A DNA stretch of 64,000 nt from contig NZ_VWVM01000002.1 in assembly GCF_008632075.1 (NCBI RefSeq), positions 412,433 through 476,432 of the forward strand, given 5' to 3'. Position numbers and translations under genes: made by a program. The notes beneath the pieces were generated by a model. The model saw only the letters and a program-made list of their open reading frames with translations, was not told the origin of the DNA and ran no database searches. Below, one piece after another: positions 49,304-59,748 of this stretch (positions are counted from its first letter, which is position 1; every line of letters starts with the position of its first letter). Origin of the DNA: Candidatus Pantoea gossypiicola. Lineage in GTDB: Bacteria; Pseudomonadota; Gammaproteobacteria; Enterobacterales; Enterobacteriaceae.

Positions 49304-49337
49304 TATTTATTCACGCTGTTGGAAATAGCCGGCCATT

Positions 49338-51593
49338 CTACCTGGATTCGCGTTTGACGCCAAACCACTGATGATACCAACGGGGCATTAATTGTTCCCG
49401 CAGGGTAGATACCTGCACTCTGCCCTGCTCTATCCTGATACTGATTTGTCCTGACTGGCCCGTATCCAGCCACTGAAATCCAGCCGTTCGGTAATTTTCC
49501 AGCACATTTTTCGCGGGCATGCGCCAGGCATTGTAGCGTGCCAGAGAGGCAATCGCGGTGTGTCCTTCAGTTTTGCGCAGTAGCAGGGAGGTGGACGAAG
49601 TACGGCTTCCATGATGCGGTACCTGCAGGATATCGGCCTTCAGCCCCTGCTTCTCCAGCGCCACCAGCTGACGTTCCGCTTTAGCTTCGATATCACCGGT
49701 TAACATCAGCCGGACCTGACCGTCATCGACGATGATGACACAGGAGTCGTTGTTCCCACCGGCTAAAGGGTTCGTCAGCGGCCAGACAACCCGGAAGTGG
49801 AGCTGCCGCCAGCGCCACTGCGTACCACGTACACAGGGTAAGTGCGTTTTATCCGCCAGCGCGCTTCTTACCTCGGCCGCGGGCCAGCGTTGCGTAATCG
49901 CCTGCAGCCCACCCGTATGATCCAGATGGTTATGACTGAGGATGACCTGTTTTAAACGTAGCTGTCTGCGCTCCAGCCAGGGAATGATCACCCGGCTCCC
50001 CGCATTATCGTTCTGCCAGCGTGGCCCTGTGTCATATATCACCGCTTCGTTACCCTGAGTGAGTACTATGCTCAGGCCATGGCCGATATCCAGCATATCG
50101 ATGCGCCAGCCCTGCTCAGGTTCTGGCTGGCGACTTACTATCATCGCCAGCGCTATCGCACAGCTGCTTAATGGCAGTGAGAAGAAAAACTGCGCACGCC
50201 AGAGAATGAGGCCACCCCATACCATGACCGTAAACCAGGCTGTGCCATTTAACGGCCACCAGCCCGGCGGCAGCAACGTCAGGCAATAAAACAGTGTGCG
50301 TAAAGAGAGATCGGCCGTACCCCAGAAGAATGCAGATTAATGCGCTACCGGCAGCAGCATGGCAAGTGTTACAAGGGGCATAGTAATAAATGAGACGACC
50401 GGGATTGCAACGACATTGGCCACCAGCGCGGTCAGGCTGATCCCGTTGAATATCGCCACCTGTAGCGGCACCATTAAAATCATCATGCCCGCCTGCAAAT
50501 GCAGTAGCTGTAGCGGGATCCAGCGCCATTGATGGCGGAAATGTGCAGGCAGCGGAAACCAGTGATACCAGACCAGCAGCATGCCGACAGCCAGTACTGA
50601 AAGCCAGAAGCTGTCAGACAGCACGGTCAGCGGATCCATCACCAGCAGCAACGCAATACAGAATGTCCAGATCTGCCAGCTGTTCAGCTGAATACCCGCA
50701 AACCGTGTTATCGACCATAGCGTCAGGGCGAGCAGAGAACGGGCTGCAGGAGGCTGCGCCCCTGAAAGCCAGGTATAGGTTGCTGCAAACAGCCAGCTCA
50801 CGATGAGGGGAAAAAGATAGCCGATAAGGCGGGCTGGCAATATAAACTGCACGCCTCGCGCAAGCATCCAGCCAGTACTGGCTGCCAGGGCAATATGCAT
50901 GCCCGATATCGCCATCAGGTGCGCCGTGCCGGTATCACGCAGTAGCTGGCGCGTCTGCGGGCTCATCTCTTCCCGGATACCAAATGCCAGCGCCTCCAGC
51001 GTGCCACGCGAAGGCATTTCACGGGTTCTGTCACGGTGCCATACAATAAATCGCCAGCGGCCATCACAGCGATCGCTGATAGCATCCTGTTTAAGAATCC
51101 GCCCCTGAAGCGGCGTATTATTCGCGAGTGCAAAACGCTGTGCATCAAAGTCGCCTTCATTGAGGCGGGCATGGACCGGTCGCAGACGGAGGTGCATAGT
51201 CCAGCGCTGGCCCGGACAGTAAATCTCTGGATCAGTATCGAAAAAGAGCCAGGCAAAGCGAGGCGGAAATATTATCCTGCCCTGCTCTTCCAGCAGACGA
51301 ACCCGGATTTGCTTCCGCTCTTTTCGTAGTTCATCAATCTGAAGGGTAAAGGTTGCGGGCCGTGCGGAGAGCTGTTCGATATCCCTCACCATCAGACGCG
51401 CGTCGTTACAGGCCCATGCCAGAAACAGCAGAGTGATACCGGTCAGACGAAGCGGCGGGTAAGCGCAATGCAGCAGAGCCAGACCCACGAGGATAAGCAG
51501 CAGAATCGCCTCACCTGATGGCAGCCGCGCCATTAGCAGTAGCGGTAACGTTGCAACGATCGCCAGTCGCGCCAGAACGGTCCATGTCAGCAT
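49338..51593 (-). pseudogene. comEC: comEC (ycaI/rec2) DNA-uptake channel, interrupted by an in-frame TAA
   Basis: ComEC forms the inner-membrane channel for transforming DNA. From an ATG at 51593 to the stop at 49338 there is one continuous frame of 752 codons (E. coli YcaI 754 residues), broken only by a TAA at 50337-50339. Before it, about 418 codons give the N-terminal OB-like part and most of the competence membrane domain (DTGTAHLMAISGMHIALAA). After it, same-frame codons continue the alignment (ADLSLRTLFYCLTLLPPGW) and encode the metallo-beta-lactamase domain (DMLDIGHGL, HNHLDHTGG, HHGSRTSS) through ...RWYHQWFGVKRESR. The break falls near the end of the membrane domain. No frameshift or deletion is seen, so this is a recent nonsense change, a suppressed codon or a sequencing error. 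Confidence 0.85.
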
Positions 51594-51747
51594 AATCGTG
51601 TCCATTGATTGCGTTCGATTATTCTGAACAATTGGGGAGAAATTAACAGTGAGCGATGAGTGAGGCTGGAGTCGTCTCGCAAGGAGAGCGCGGCATTGCA
51701 GTGAGGATGAGCAAATCTGGATGTCAGGTCTCAACCTGAATAGCAGG

Positions 51748-51778
51748 CAAAAAAAACGACATCCGGAGATGTCGTTTA
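51748..51778 (-). terminator. ihfB terminator
   Basis: AAACGACATC (51754-51763) and GATGTCGTTT (51768-51777) form a 10-base stem around CGGA. On the minus strand it is followed by eight or more consecutive Ts. It lies 18 bases after the ihfB stop. Confidence 0.9.
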
Positions 51779-51795
51779 TCGGGTTCGGTATCGGC

Positions 51796-52080
51796 TTAGC
51801 CGTAGATATTTGCGCGATCGCGCAGCTCTTTGCCTGGCTTAAAGTGGGGAACGTATTTACCTTCCAGATCCACTTTGTCACCCGTTTTCGGGTTACGTCC
51901 AGTACGCGGAGCGCGATAGTGCAAAGAAAAGCTGCCGAATCCCCGGATTTCGATGCGTTCGCCTTGTGCCAGCGTAGTGGCCATGTGCTCAAGCATCTCT
52001 TTTACTGCATCCTCAACGACTTTCGCCGGTATGTGAGTATGCTGTCCCGCCAGTCTTTCGATCAGTTCTGACTTGGTCAT
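51796..52080 (-). CDS. ihfB: Integration host factor subunit beta
   Basis: IhfB pairs with IhfA to bend DNA sharply at specific sites in replication, transcription and recombination. The 94 residues equal the E. coli length. The fold is that of HU/IHF proteins with [31 protein letters not shown], the beta-ribbon arm that inserts proline into the minor groove (NPKTG), and the tail [14 protein letters not shown]. It lies 82 bases downstream of rpsA on the same strand, as in E. coli. Confidence 0.98.
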   Translation of the reverse strand: MTKSELIERLAGQHTHIPAKVVEDAVKEMLEHMATTLAQGERIEIRGFGSFSLHYRAPRTGRNPKTGDKVDLEGKYVPHFKPGKELRDRANIYG

Positions 52081-52128
52081 GTAACCTCCGGTTTATTCCT
52101 GTGGGAATGTATGACAGCTTTTACCGAA

Positions 52129-52150
52129 ACCGGGTGGTTGCCCACCCGGT
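52129..52150 (-). terminator. Hairpin after rpsA
   Basis: ACCGGGTGG (52129-52137) and CCACCCGGT (52142-52150) form a perfect stem with a TTGC loop, 13 bases past the rpsA stop. The minus-strand tail is TTTCGG, so termination may be partial and leave some read-through into ihfB. Confidence 0.65.
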
Positions 52151-52162
52151 GCTTCAGGTCGA

Positions 52163-53836
52163 TTACTCGCCTTTAGCCGCTTTGAACGCTTCAGCCATAG
52201 CGCTGGAGAAATTGCCTTCTTCCTGTTTGGTGTTAACAGTATTGATAGCTTCTTTCTCATCAGCCTGGTCTTTCGCACGGACAGACAGGCTTACGACACG
52301 GTTTTTACGATCAACGCCGGTGAACTTAGCTTCAACGTCGTCGCCAACGTTCAGAACCAGAGTTGCATCTTCAATGCGGTCCAGTGAAGCTTCAGAAGCG
52401 CGCAGGTAACCCTCAACGCCGTCTGCTAATTCAACTGTAGCACCTTTAGCATCAACTGCAGTCACTTTACCGGTGACGATGGCACCTTTCTTGTTCAGAG
52501 TGATGTAGTTGTTGAACGGATCTTCTGCCAGCTGTTTAACGCCCAGAGAGATACGCTCGCGCTCTGCATCAACCTGCAGTACAACGGCAGCGATTTCGTC
52601 GCCTTTTTTGTACTCACGAACGGCTTCTTCGCCAGTCGCGTTCCAGGAGATGTCAGACAGGTGAACCAGACCGTCGATGCCGCCGTCCAGGCCGATGAAG
52701 ATACCGAAGTCAGTGATTGACTTGATTTTACCTTCAACACGATCGCCTTTGTTGTGCGTCTCAGCGAACAGCTGCCATGGGTTAGATTTACACTGTTTCA
52801 GACCCAGGGAGATACGACGACGCTCTTCGTCAATGTCCAGAACCATAACTTCAACAACATCGCCTACGTTAACAACTTTAGACGGATGGATGTTTTTGTT
52901 AGTCCAGTCCATTTCAGACACGTGTACCAGACCTTCAACGCCTTCTTCGATTTCCACGAAGCAGCCGTAATCAGTCAGGTTGGTAACACGACCGGTCAGG
53001 CGGGTGCCTTCCGGATAGCGTTTAGCGATAGCAACCCATGGATCTTCGCCCAGCTGCTTCAGACCCAGAGAAACACGGGTACGCTCGCGGTCGAACTTCA
53101 GCACCTTAACGGTGATCTCGTCGCCAACGTTAACGATTTCGCTTGGATGCTTAACGCGTTTCCATGCCATATCAGTGATGTGCAGCAGGCCATCAACGCC
53201 GCCCAGATCAACGAATGCACCGTAGTCAGTGAGGTTCTTAACGATACCTTTAACTTCCATGCCTTCCTGCAGGTTTTCCAGCAGCTGATCGCGCTCTGCG
53301 CTGTTTTCGGATTCGATAACCGCACGACGTGAAACCACGACGTTATTGCGTTTCTGATCCAGCTTGATGACTTTGAACTCAAGCTCTTTGCCTTCCAGGT
53401 GCAGCGTATCGCGCACCGGACGCACATCTACCAGTGAACCTGGCAGGAACGCACGGATACCGTTGAGCTCAACTGTGAAGCCGCCTTTAACTTTGCCGTT
53501 GATAACACCGGTAACAGTTTCAGCGTCTTCGTAAGCTTTCTCCAGCGTGATCCATGCTTCATGGCGCTTAGCTTTCTCACGGGACAGCAGGGTTTCACCG
53601 AAGCCGTCTTCCACTGCATCCAGAGCAACATCAACTTCGTCGCCAACCTGGATTTCCAGTTCGCCGGCTGCGTTCTTGAACTGCTCTGCAGGAATTGCAG
53701 ATTCAGATTTCAGACCCGCATCAACCAGAACGACATCTTTGTCGATAGAAACGACGATGCCACGAACGATAGAACCCGGGCGGGTTTCGATTGTTTTTAA
53801 GGATTCTTCAAATAGTTGAGCAAAAGATTCAGTCAT
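52163..53836 (-). CDS. rpsA: 30S ribosomal protein S1
   Basis: S1 binds mRNA leaders at the 30S subunit and unfolds them for initiation. The 557 residues equal the E. coli length and contain six S1 repeats. The four RNA-binding copies are marked by G.V.N.TDYG.FV.....VEGL.H.S.M patterns ([27 protein letters not shown] and [28 protein letters not shown]). The short acidic and Ala-rich tail ([14 protein letters not shown]) is kept. The 108-base region upstream (53837-53944) contains hairpin-forming sequence (CATCTGAC...GTCGGATG) and would be the leader through which S1 represses its own translation; that role is inferred from E. coli. Confidence 0.98.
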   Translation of the reverse strand: MTESFAQLFEESLKTIETRPGSIVRGIVVSIDKDVVLVDAGLKSESAIPAEQFKNAAGELEIQVGDEVDVALDAVEDGFGETLLSREKAKRHEAWITLEKAYEDAETVTGVINGKVKGGFTVELNGIRAFLPGSLVDVRPVRDTLHLEGKELEFKVIKLDQKRNNVVVSRRAVIESENSAERDQLLENLQEGMEVKGIVKNLTDYGAFVDLGGVDGLLHITDMAWKRVKHPSEIVNVGDEITVKVLKFDRERTRVSLGLKQLGEDPWVAIAKRYPEGTRLTGRVTNLTDYGCFVEIEEGVEGLVHVSEMDWTNKNIHPSKVVNVGDVVEVMVLDIDEERRRISLGLKQCKSNPWQLFAETHNKGDRVEGKIKSITDFGIFIGLDGGIDGLVHLSDISWNATGEEAVREYKKGDEIAAVVLQVDAERERISLGVKQLAEDPFNNYITLNKKGAIVTGKVTAVDAKGATVELADGVEGYLRASEASLDRIEDATLVLNVGDDVEAKFTGVDRKNRVVSLSVRAKDQADEKEAINTVNTKQEEGNFSSAMAEAFKAAKGE

Positions 53837-53944
53837 ATTGATAATCTTCAGGATTCTTCAATTTAACGTCCATCTGACTTCATGTCGGATGGGGTTGTTT
53901 CACATGCCCGGCACCAGATCCGTGGTACAGGGTGATAAATTCAG

Positions 53945-54631
53945 TTAAGCCGGAATGCCCAGCTTCTCGCGGGCATAGTGTAGCGCTTTTTCAATGACCT
54001 GGTCGATAGACATCTCAGTAGAGTCCAGAACCAGTGCATCGGCAGCAGCGACTAAAGGCGCAATTGCGCGGTTACGATCGCGGTCGTCGCGTTCTTTTAT
54101 CTCGGCTAAAAGGCGGTCAAAGTTAACATTAAAGCCATTTCCCTGCAACTGTAGCATACGTCGCTGAGCACGCTCTTCCGGGCTGGCATCAAGGAAAATC
54201 TTTACTGGCGCATCCGGGAAAACCACGGTGCCCATATCACGGCCATCAGCGATCAGGCCTGGCATCTCGCGGAAACCGCGCTGGCGGCGCAATAACGCTT
54301 CACGCACCCGCGGAAACGCAGCGACACGTGAGGCGGTGTTGCTGACCTCCTGAGTGCGGATTTCACCGGTAACATCTTCACCTTCAAGTATGACCTGCAT
54401 TTCACCGTTTTGTGACAAAAAGCGCACATCAAGATGTGCAGCAATCGGTACCAGCGCTTCTTCAGATTCAATGTCCACCTGATGATGCAATGCCGCTAAC
54501 GCCAGCACGCGATAAATAGCACCGGAGTCCAGCAGATGCCACTGCAGCGATTCTGCCATCGCTTTGCACAGGGTTCCCTTTCCCGCTCCACTTGGCCCAT
54601 CAATAGTTATGACCGGGGCAGTTACTGTCAT
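53945..54631 (-). CDS. cmk: Cytidylate kinase Cmk
   Basis: Cmk phosphorylates CMP and dCMP with ATP. The 228 residues (E. coli 227) have the P-loop [11 protein letters not shown] at residues 12-22, then [42 protein letters not shown], the lid arginines [11 protein letters not shown], and [27 protein letters not shown]. It stands between aroA and rpsA on the same strand, 108 bases before rpsA. Confidence 0.97.
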   Translation of the reverse strand: MTVTAPVITIDGPSGAGKGTLCKAMAESLQWHLLDSGAIYRVLALAALHHQVDIESEEALVPIAAHLDVRFLSQNGEMQVILEGEDVTGEIRTQEVSNTASRVAAFPRVREALLRRQRGFREMPGLIADGRDMGTVVFPDAPVKIFLDASPEERAQRRMLQLQGNGFNVNFDRLLAEIKERDDRDRNRAIAPLVAAADALVLDSTEMSIDQVIEKALHYAREKLGIPA

Positions 54632-54799
54632 TTTTCCCTCCTGTTGCTGCGTGCATTATGACCTTCAGGCCACCCTTAATGCTTAGCATTATACGCTGCA
54701 TAGCAAGGCTTGGTTACCCTTTCGCACTGACCGGGTTCGAAATGTTAGTCAATTCAGAGGATATCGGTAAGGTTAAAGCCAGATTAAATCAGGGGAAGA

Positions 54800-54821
54800 T
54801 CCGGTGCGGAACCGCACCGGA
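54800..54821 (-). terminator. Hairpin after aroA
   Basis: TCCGGTGCGG (54800-54809) and CCGCACCGGA (54812-54821) form a very stable stem 9 bases past the aroA stop. It is followed on the minus strand by TCTTCCCC, so it is a probable but T-poor terminator of serC-aroA. Confidence 0.65.
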
Positions 54822-54830
54822 AAGGCGATA

Positions 54831-56117
54831 TCAGGCGTGCTGGCTGATTTTAGCCAGCTGAACAAAATAGTCCGGGAAGGTTTTGGCTGTACAGCCAGGG
54901 TCGAGAATAGTTACTGGTGTATCGGAAAGGGCAACCAGCGAAAAACACATTGCCATACGGTGATCATTGTAGGTGCCAATATCAGCATGAATCAGCGTCG
55001 CTGGCGGTGTAATACGGATATAGTCATGGCCTTCTTCAACTTCCGCTCCCACTTTACGTAGCTCTGTAGCCATTGCGCTCAGTCGATCGGTCTCTTTTAC
55101 ACGCCAGTTATAAATATTACGTAACTGGGTCGTGCCCTCTGCAAACAGCGCAGTGGTCGCGATGGTCATGGCAGCATCCGGGATATGGTTCATGTCCATA
55201 TCAATGGCCTGCAGTTTTCCGGCCGTGCAGGCAATGTAATCATCGCCCCACTCAATTACCGCACCCATCCTTTCCAGTACGTCAGCAAAACGGATGTCGC
55301 CCTGCACACTCTGGCGTCCGATACCGGTGACGCGAACCGTACCACCTTTTATTGCGCCGGCAGCCAGGAAATAGGAGGCGGAAGAGGCATCGCCTTCAAC
55401 CAGGTAATCGCCTGGTGACTGATACTGTTGCTGTCCCTTAATCAGGAAGCGCTGATAGCTCTGGTTCTCAACCTCAACGCCAAAGCACTGCATCAGATTG
55501 AGAGTGATATCAATGTAAGGTTTGGAAACCAAATCGCCTTTGATAGTGATGCAGGTATCCTGCCGTGCCAGCGGCGCGGTCATCAGCAGTGCTGTCAGGA
55601 ACTGACTGGAAACGCTGCCATCCACGCTGACGTCACCTCCGGTGAAACCACCGCGTAAACGCAGCGGCGGATAGTTTTCGTTTTCCAGATACTCAATAGT
55701 TGCTCCACCCTGCCGAAGCGCATCAACCAGATGCCCGATTGGACGCTCTTTCATACGAGGTTCGCCGGTCAGTTCGATATCGTGCTCACCCAGACAGAGT
55801 GCAGCGGCCAGAGGACGCATTGCGGTGCCGGCATTGCCCAGAAACAGCGACAACGGTTGAGAGGAGTGCAGTGGGCCGGCATTCCCCTTCACTTCACATA
55901 CGGTGCGATCGCTGGAAAGCGTATAGCTTACGCCCAGCGCGGTCAGCGCATTCAGCATGTGCTTCACATCATCGCTGTCAAGCAGGTTGGTGAGACGGGT
56001 TGTACCTTCAGCCAGCGCAGCCAGCAGCAATGCGCGATTGGAAACGCTTTTTGAACCAGGCAGATTTACGGTGCCATCAACGCGCGCGATAGGTTGGAGA
56101 GTCAGGGAGTCCTGCAT
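54831..56117 (-). CDS. aroA: EPSP synthase AroA
   Basis: AroA transfers the enolpyruvyl group of phosphoenolpyruvate to shikimate 3-phosphate, the sixth step towards chorismate. The 428 residues (E. coli 427) contain [20 protein letters not shown] (substrate lysine), [19 protein letters not shown] (the conserved glycine and proline of class I enzymes), [32 protein letters not shown], and [29 protein letters not shown]. The ATG at 56117 gives [15 protein letters not shown]; six further upstream codons are open but lack family support. It follows serC after 82 bases with a hairpin between, as in the E. coli serC-aroA operon. Confidence 0.98.
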   Translation of the reverse strand: MQDSLTLQPIARVDGTVNLPGSKSVSNRALLLAALAEGTTRLTNLLDSDDVKHMLNALTALGVSYTLSSDRTVCEVKGNAGPLHSSQPLSLFLGNAGTAMRPLAAALCLGEHDIELTGEPRMKERPIGHLVDALRQGGATIEYLENENYPPLRLRGGFTGGDVSVDGSVSSQFLTALLMTAPLARQDTCITIKGDLVSKPYIDITLNLMQCFGVEVENQSYQRFLIKGQQQYQSPGDYLVEGDASSASYFLAAGAIKGGTVRVTGIGRQSVQGDIRFADVLERMGAVIEWGDDYIACTAGKLQAIDMDMNHIPDAAMTIATTALFAEGTTQLRNIYNWRVKETDRLSAMATELRKVGAEVEEGHDYIRITPPATLIHADIGTYNDHRMAMCFSLVALSDTPVTILDPGCTAKTFPDYFVQLAKISQHA

Positions 56118-56144
56118 GTGAAACGAAATCCTCAAAAAATACAG

Positions 56145-56168
56145 AGACCTCGCCCTATGACGAGGTCT
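56145..56168 (-). terminator. Hairpin in the serC-aroA gap
   Basis: AGACCTCG (56145-56152) and CGAGGTCT (56161-56168) form a perfect stem with an 8-base loop, followed on the minus strand by CTGTATTTTTTGAGG. A second small dyad, ATCAGC...GCTGAT (56172-56189), is adjacent. It could be a partial terminator lowering aroA relative to serC, as described for the E. coli operon. Confidence 0.6.
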
Positions 56169-56199
56169 GGCATCAGCATCAACGCTGATCTCTTAATAA

Positions 56200-57285
56200 T
56201 CAGCCGTGACGGCGTTCAAAGTCGACCATGAAATCGGTCAGCGCCCTCACACCTTCCAGCGGCATCGCATTATAAATAGAGGCGCGCATACCGCCTACTA
56301 CACGATGTCCTTTGAGCGCATGTAATCCCGCCTTAAATGATTCTTCCAGGAACAGCGCATCAAGTGACGCATCCGCCAGCTGGAAAGGAATATTCATGCG
56401 TGAGCGGTTTTCTTTAGCCACATCGTTACGGTAGAAGCCACTGTGATCGATGACGCCATAAAGCAGGTCAGATTTTGCCTGATTGATACGATCAATTTCA
56501 GACACGCCGCCCTTCTCTTTCAGCCATTTAAACACCAGGCCTGAGAGATACCATGCAAATGTTGGCGGGGTATTAAACATCGAATCGTTATCCGCCAGCA
56601 CTTTGTAATCAAGAATTGAAGGTACAGAGGCGTGCGCCTGACCCAGCAGATCTTCGCGAACGACAACCAGCGTTAACCCGGCCGGACCGACATTTTTTTG
56701 CGCACCTGCATAAATCACGCCATAGCGGCTCACATCGATCGGACGTGACAGAATGGTAGATGAGAAGTCAGCCACAACAGTTTTACTGCCAAAATCGGGC
56801 TGTTCATCAATAGCGATGCCATCGATAGTTTCATTCGGGCAGAAATGCAGGTAAGCAGACGATTCACTCACCTGCCATTCGCTCATCGGCAGAATGGCAC
56901 GTTTACCATCGCGGGTGGTTTTCACATCCAGCGTGCGCGGGGAACAATACTTTTCCGCTTCTTTAATTGCACTGTGCGCCCAGTAGCCGCCATCGACATA
57001 GTCGGCGCTGGTCGCTTGCCCGAGCAGATTACCCGGTACTGCAGCGAACTGCGCACGCGCACCACCATGACAGAATAAAACTTTGTAATTAGCCGGTATT
57101 TTTAGCAGATCACGGAAGTCCTGCTCCGCTTCCTCAGCCACCTGAATAAACTCTTTACTGCGGTGACTGATCTCCATTACAGAGGTACCCAGACCGCGCC
57201 AGTTCGTCAGCTCCTGTTCTGCACGACGAAGGACTTCAACCGGTAGCATCGCCGGGCCAGAGCTAAAATTATAAACTTGCGTCAT
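56200..57285 (-). CDS. serC: Phosphoserine/phosphohydroxythreonine aminotransferase SerC
   Basis: SerC transaminates 3-phosphohydroxypyruvate in serine synthesis and 3-hydroxy-4-phosphohydroxythreonate in pyridoxine synthesis. The 361 residues (E. coli 362) start [21 protein letters not shown]. The cofactor lysine is in [40 protein letters not shown] and the substrate-binding [16 protein letters not shown] follow. It is the first gene of serC-aroA and divergent from ycaO over a 326-base region. Confidence 0.97.
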   Translation of the reverse strand: MTQVYNFSSGPAMLPVEVLRRAEQELTNWRGLGTSVMEISHRSKEFIQVAEEAEQDFRDLLKIPANYKVLFCHGGARAQFAAVPGNLLGQATSADYVDGGYWAHSAIKEAEKYCSPRTLDVKTTRDGKRAILPMSEWQVSESSAYLHFCPNETIDGIAIDEQPDFGSKTVVADFSSTILSRPIDVSRYGVIYAGAQKNVGPAGLTLVVVREDLLGQAHASVPSILDYKVLADNDSMFNTPPTFAWYLSGLVFKWLKEKGGVSEIDRINQAKSDLLYGVIDHSGFYRNDVAKENRSRMNIPFQLADASLDALFLEESFKAGLHALKGHRVVGGMRASIYNAMPLEGVRALTDFMVDFERRHG

Positions 57286-57611
57286 TTCCCCTCACCACTG
57301 TCATATCGAACGGTTATGAATAACTATCCGGTTTTATCACTGCATTCTGATAGCTGCAATCATAAATCAGGGTGCGGTCACATTTTCTGAATCCGGCTCG
57401 CCGGAGGTTATGTTACCAATGCAAATCTGAACGGAATTTTGTGAGGCTATATCCAGCCCCATCAATCTGCGTTTGGTCAGAGTGCCGCTGTGATGAAAAC
57501 TACGTCGGTAAACTAAGCCGGTAAAAATGTCCCGCCCTGATAGCGGTCAGTTAGCAAAATCCGTATCATGGCGCGCTTTACGCACCCTATGACAACAGAG
57601 AGAGCGGCACT
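57286..57611. other. Divergent region between serC and ycaO
   Basis: 326 bases without a gene. The E. coli gene ycaP, which lies between ycaO and serC there, is absent and no fragment of it is recognisable. The region should hold the serC promoter (minus strand) and the ycaO promoter, for which TATCAT at about 57566-57571 is a weak -10 candidate. Confidence 0.6.
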
Positions 57612-59375
57612 ATGACGCAAACATTTATCCCGGGCAAAGATGCCGCACTGGAAGACTCCATCGCGCGTTTCCAGAACAAGCTGCAGGATCTTGGCTTTAA
57701 TATTGAAGAAGCCTCCTGGCTTAATCCTGTTCCCCATGTCTGGTCTGTGCATATCCGCGACCGCGATTGCCCGCTCTGCTTTACCAATGGTAAAGGTGCC
57801 AGTAAAAAAGCGGCACTGGCCTCTGCACTGGGCGAGTATTTTGAGCGTCTCTCTACTAACTATTTTTTTGCTGACTTCTGGCTGGGGAAAAAGATCGCTA
57901 ACGGTGATTTTGTTCACTATCCCAATGAAAAATGGTTTGCGTTACCAGAGGATGATTCCTTACCTGAAGGCATTCTGGATGCGCGCCTGCACGCGTTTTA
58001 CGATGCCGACAATGCTCTGACGGCTTCTGGCCTCATTGATTTGCAGTCCGGCAATGCTGAGCGTGGTATCTGCGCTCTGCCCTTTACCCGCCAGTCCGAT
58101 CAGCAAACCGTCTATATCCCGATGAACATCATCGGCAACCTCTATGTTTCAAATGGCATGTCTGCAGGTAACACCGCGAATGAAGCACGTGTTCAGGGGC
58201 TGTCAGAAGTGTTTGAGCGCTATATTAAAAACCGCATTATTGCGGAAGCAATCAGCCTGCCGGCCATTCCTGATGAGGTGATGCAGCGTTATCCTGACGT
58301 CATTGAAGCGATTGCACGCCTTGAAGCTGAAGGCTTCCCGATTTTCGCTTATGATGCCTCGCTGGGTGGCAAATATCCGGTTATTTGTGTGGTGCTGTTT
58401 AACCCGACCAACGGCACCTGTTTTGCCTCATTTGGTGCGCATCCTGATTTTGGTGTGGCGCTGGAGCGTACCGTCACCGAGTTGCTGCAGGGCCGAAGCC
58501 TCAAAGATTTGGATGTATTTACACCACCAACCTTTGATGATGAAGAAGTGGCTGAACATGCCAACCTTGAAACACACTTTATCGATTCAAGCGGTCTGAT
58601 CTCCTGGGATCTGTTTAAAGAGACGGCAGATTATCCCTTTGTCGACTGGTCTTTTGCAGGCAGCACCGAGCAGGAATTTGCTACGCTAATGGCGATCTTC
58701 GCTTCAGAAGATCAGGAAGTCTATATCGCTGACTACGAGCATCTGGGCGTCTATGCCTGCCGCATCATCGTACCTGGCATGTCTGATATCTACCCGGCGG
58801 AAGATCTGTTCCTGGCAAATAACAGCATGGGTGCTGGCATTCGTGAAACCCTGCTTGCCCTGCCTGCCAGCAACTGGAATCCGGAAGAGTATCTGGATCT
58901 GATTGGACAGCTGGATGATGAAGGTTTTGACGACTTCACCCGTATTCGCGAGCTGCTGGGCCTGGCAACCGGTAAAGACAACGGCTGGTACACGCTGCGT
59001 ATTGGCGAATTAAAAGCGATGCTGGCGCTGGCAGGCGGCGATCTGGATCAGGCATTGATCTGGACCGAGTGGACCATGGAGTTTAACAGCTCAATCTTTA
59101 CGCCAGAGCGGGCTAATTACTATCGTTGCCTGCAGACCCTGCTGTTGCTGGCAATGGAAGATGAGCGCGATCCGCTGCAGTATCATCACGCCTTCCTGCG
59201 TATGTATGGTGAGAGCGCAATGGAAGCAGCTTCCGCCGCTATCAGTGGTGAGAATCCGTTTAATGGGCTTCAGGCTGTGGATGAAGAGTTGCAGACATTC
59301 CCTGCCCATCAATCCCTGCTTGCTGCCTACGAAAAACTGCAAGCTGCTAAACGTCATTACTGGAAAAAAGCGTAA
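57612..59375 (+). CDS. ycaO: YcaO, ATP-dependent S12 methylthiolation accessory protein
   Basis: The founding YcaO protein, an ATP-binding enzyme that in E. coli is linked to beta-methylthiolation of ribosomal protein S12 by RimO. The 587 residues (E. coli 586) have the YcaO core. It shows FTNGKGASKKAALASALGEYFERLSTNYFFADFW, GMSAGNTANEARVQGLSEVFERYIKNRII (the acidic ATP/Mg residues) and FASFGAHPDFGVALERTVTELLQGR. A C-terminal tetratricopeptide-like region follows. The ATG at 57612 follows GAGAGAGCGGCACT. It lies between serC and the focA-pflBA locus, as in E. coli except for missing ycaP. Confidence 0.96.
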   Translation: MTQTFIPGKDAALEDSIARFQNKLQDLGFNIEEASWLNPVPHVWSVHIRDRDCPLCFTNGKGASKKAALASALGEYFERLSTNYFFADFWLGKKIANGDFVHYPNEKWFALPEDDSLPEGILDARLHAFYDADNALTASGLIDLQSGNAERGICALPFTRQSDQQTVYIPMNIIGNLYVSNGMSAGNTANEARVQGLSEVFERYIKNRIIAEAISLPAIPDEVMQRYPDVIEAIARLEAEGFPIFAYDASLGGKYPVICVVLFNPTNGTCFASFGAHPDFGVALERTVTELLQGRSLKDLDVFTPPTFDDEEVAEHANLETHFIDSSGLISWDLFKETADYPFVDWSFAGSTEQEFATLMAIFASEDQEVYIADYEHLGVYACRIIVPGMSDIYPAEDLFLANNSMGAGIRETLLALPASNWNPEEYLDLIGQLDDEGFDDFTRIRELLGLATGKDNGWYTLRIGELKAMLALAGGDLDQALIWTEWTMEFNSSIFTPERANYYRCLQTLLLLAMEDERDPLQYHHAFLRMYGESAMEAASAAISGENPFNGLQAVDEELQTFPAHQSLLAAYEKLQAAKRHYWKKA

Positions 59376-59748
59376 GGCGTAACGCCTTAAACGGGAAATA
59401 GACAACTCAACATGGCACTGGATTTATCTGGTGCCATAATTTCCCGCGATCTCAATGAAACATTAGCTGTAATAAAAATAACTCGCGCCACATTCCATCA
59501 TTTTACTTAACATATAAGAAGTTAATTTATAACACCGGATGAATTAAAAGCGCGAGTAACCGCATCTCTTTAAAATATATTTGCATTTTTAAAATTTATT
59601 TAAACGTTTATTTTCATATAGTTACGCGATTATATTTTCATTATCACGCGATGACCTGGCTACCATTTCGGCAAACATGATCCACATCAATTACTGACCT
59701 ATACTCCTTTGTTAGTATTTTTTCAGACAACTTCAGGAGTAAGTTAGT
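59376..59748 (+). promoter_or_regulatory. focA-pflB upstream control region
   Basis: 373 bases between ycaO and focA. The middle part (59560-59650) is very AT-rich, with two ACGCGAT copies (about 59624 and 59646). The E. coli counterpart carries several promoters and binding sites for FNR, ArcA and IHF. Apart from the FNR-type site described separately, I could not assign individual boxes. Confidence 0.6.
59677..59718 (+). promoter_or_regulatory. FNR-type site and class II promoter of focA-pflB
   Basis: ATGATCCACATCAA (59677-59690) matches the FNR consensus TTGAT-N4-ATCAA in nine of ten defined positions. A TAGTAT (59713-59718) would place the transcript start near 59725, making the FNR site centred at about -41.5, the class II activation position. 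Confidence 0.55.

Noticed and set aside
51594..51992. Long 5' extension of the comEC frame
   Set aside because: The frame is open for 133 more codons but overlaps the ihfB 3' end on the same strand, and family similarity begins at MLTWTVLARL (51593).
57513..57917. 134-codon minus-strand frame across the ycaO start
   Set aside because: It is antisense to clearly coding ycaO and has no recognisable product.
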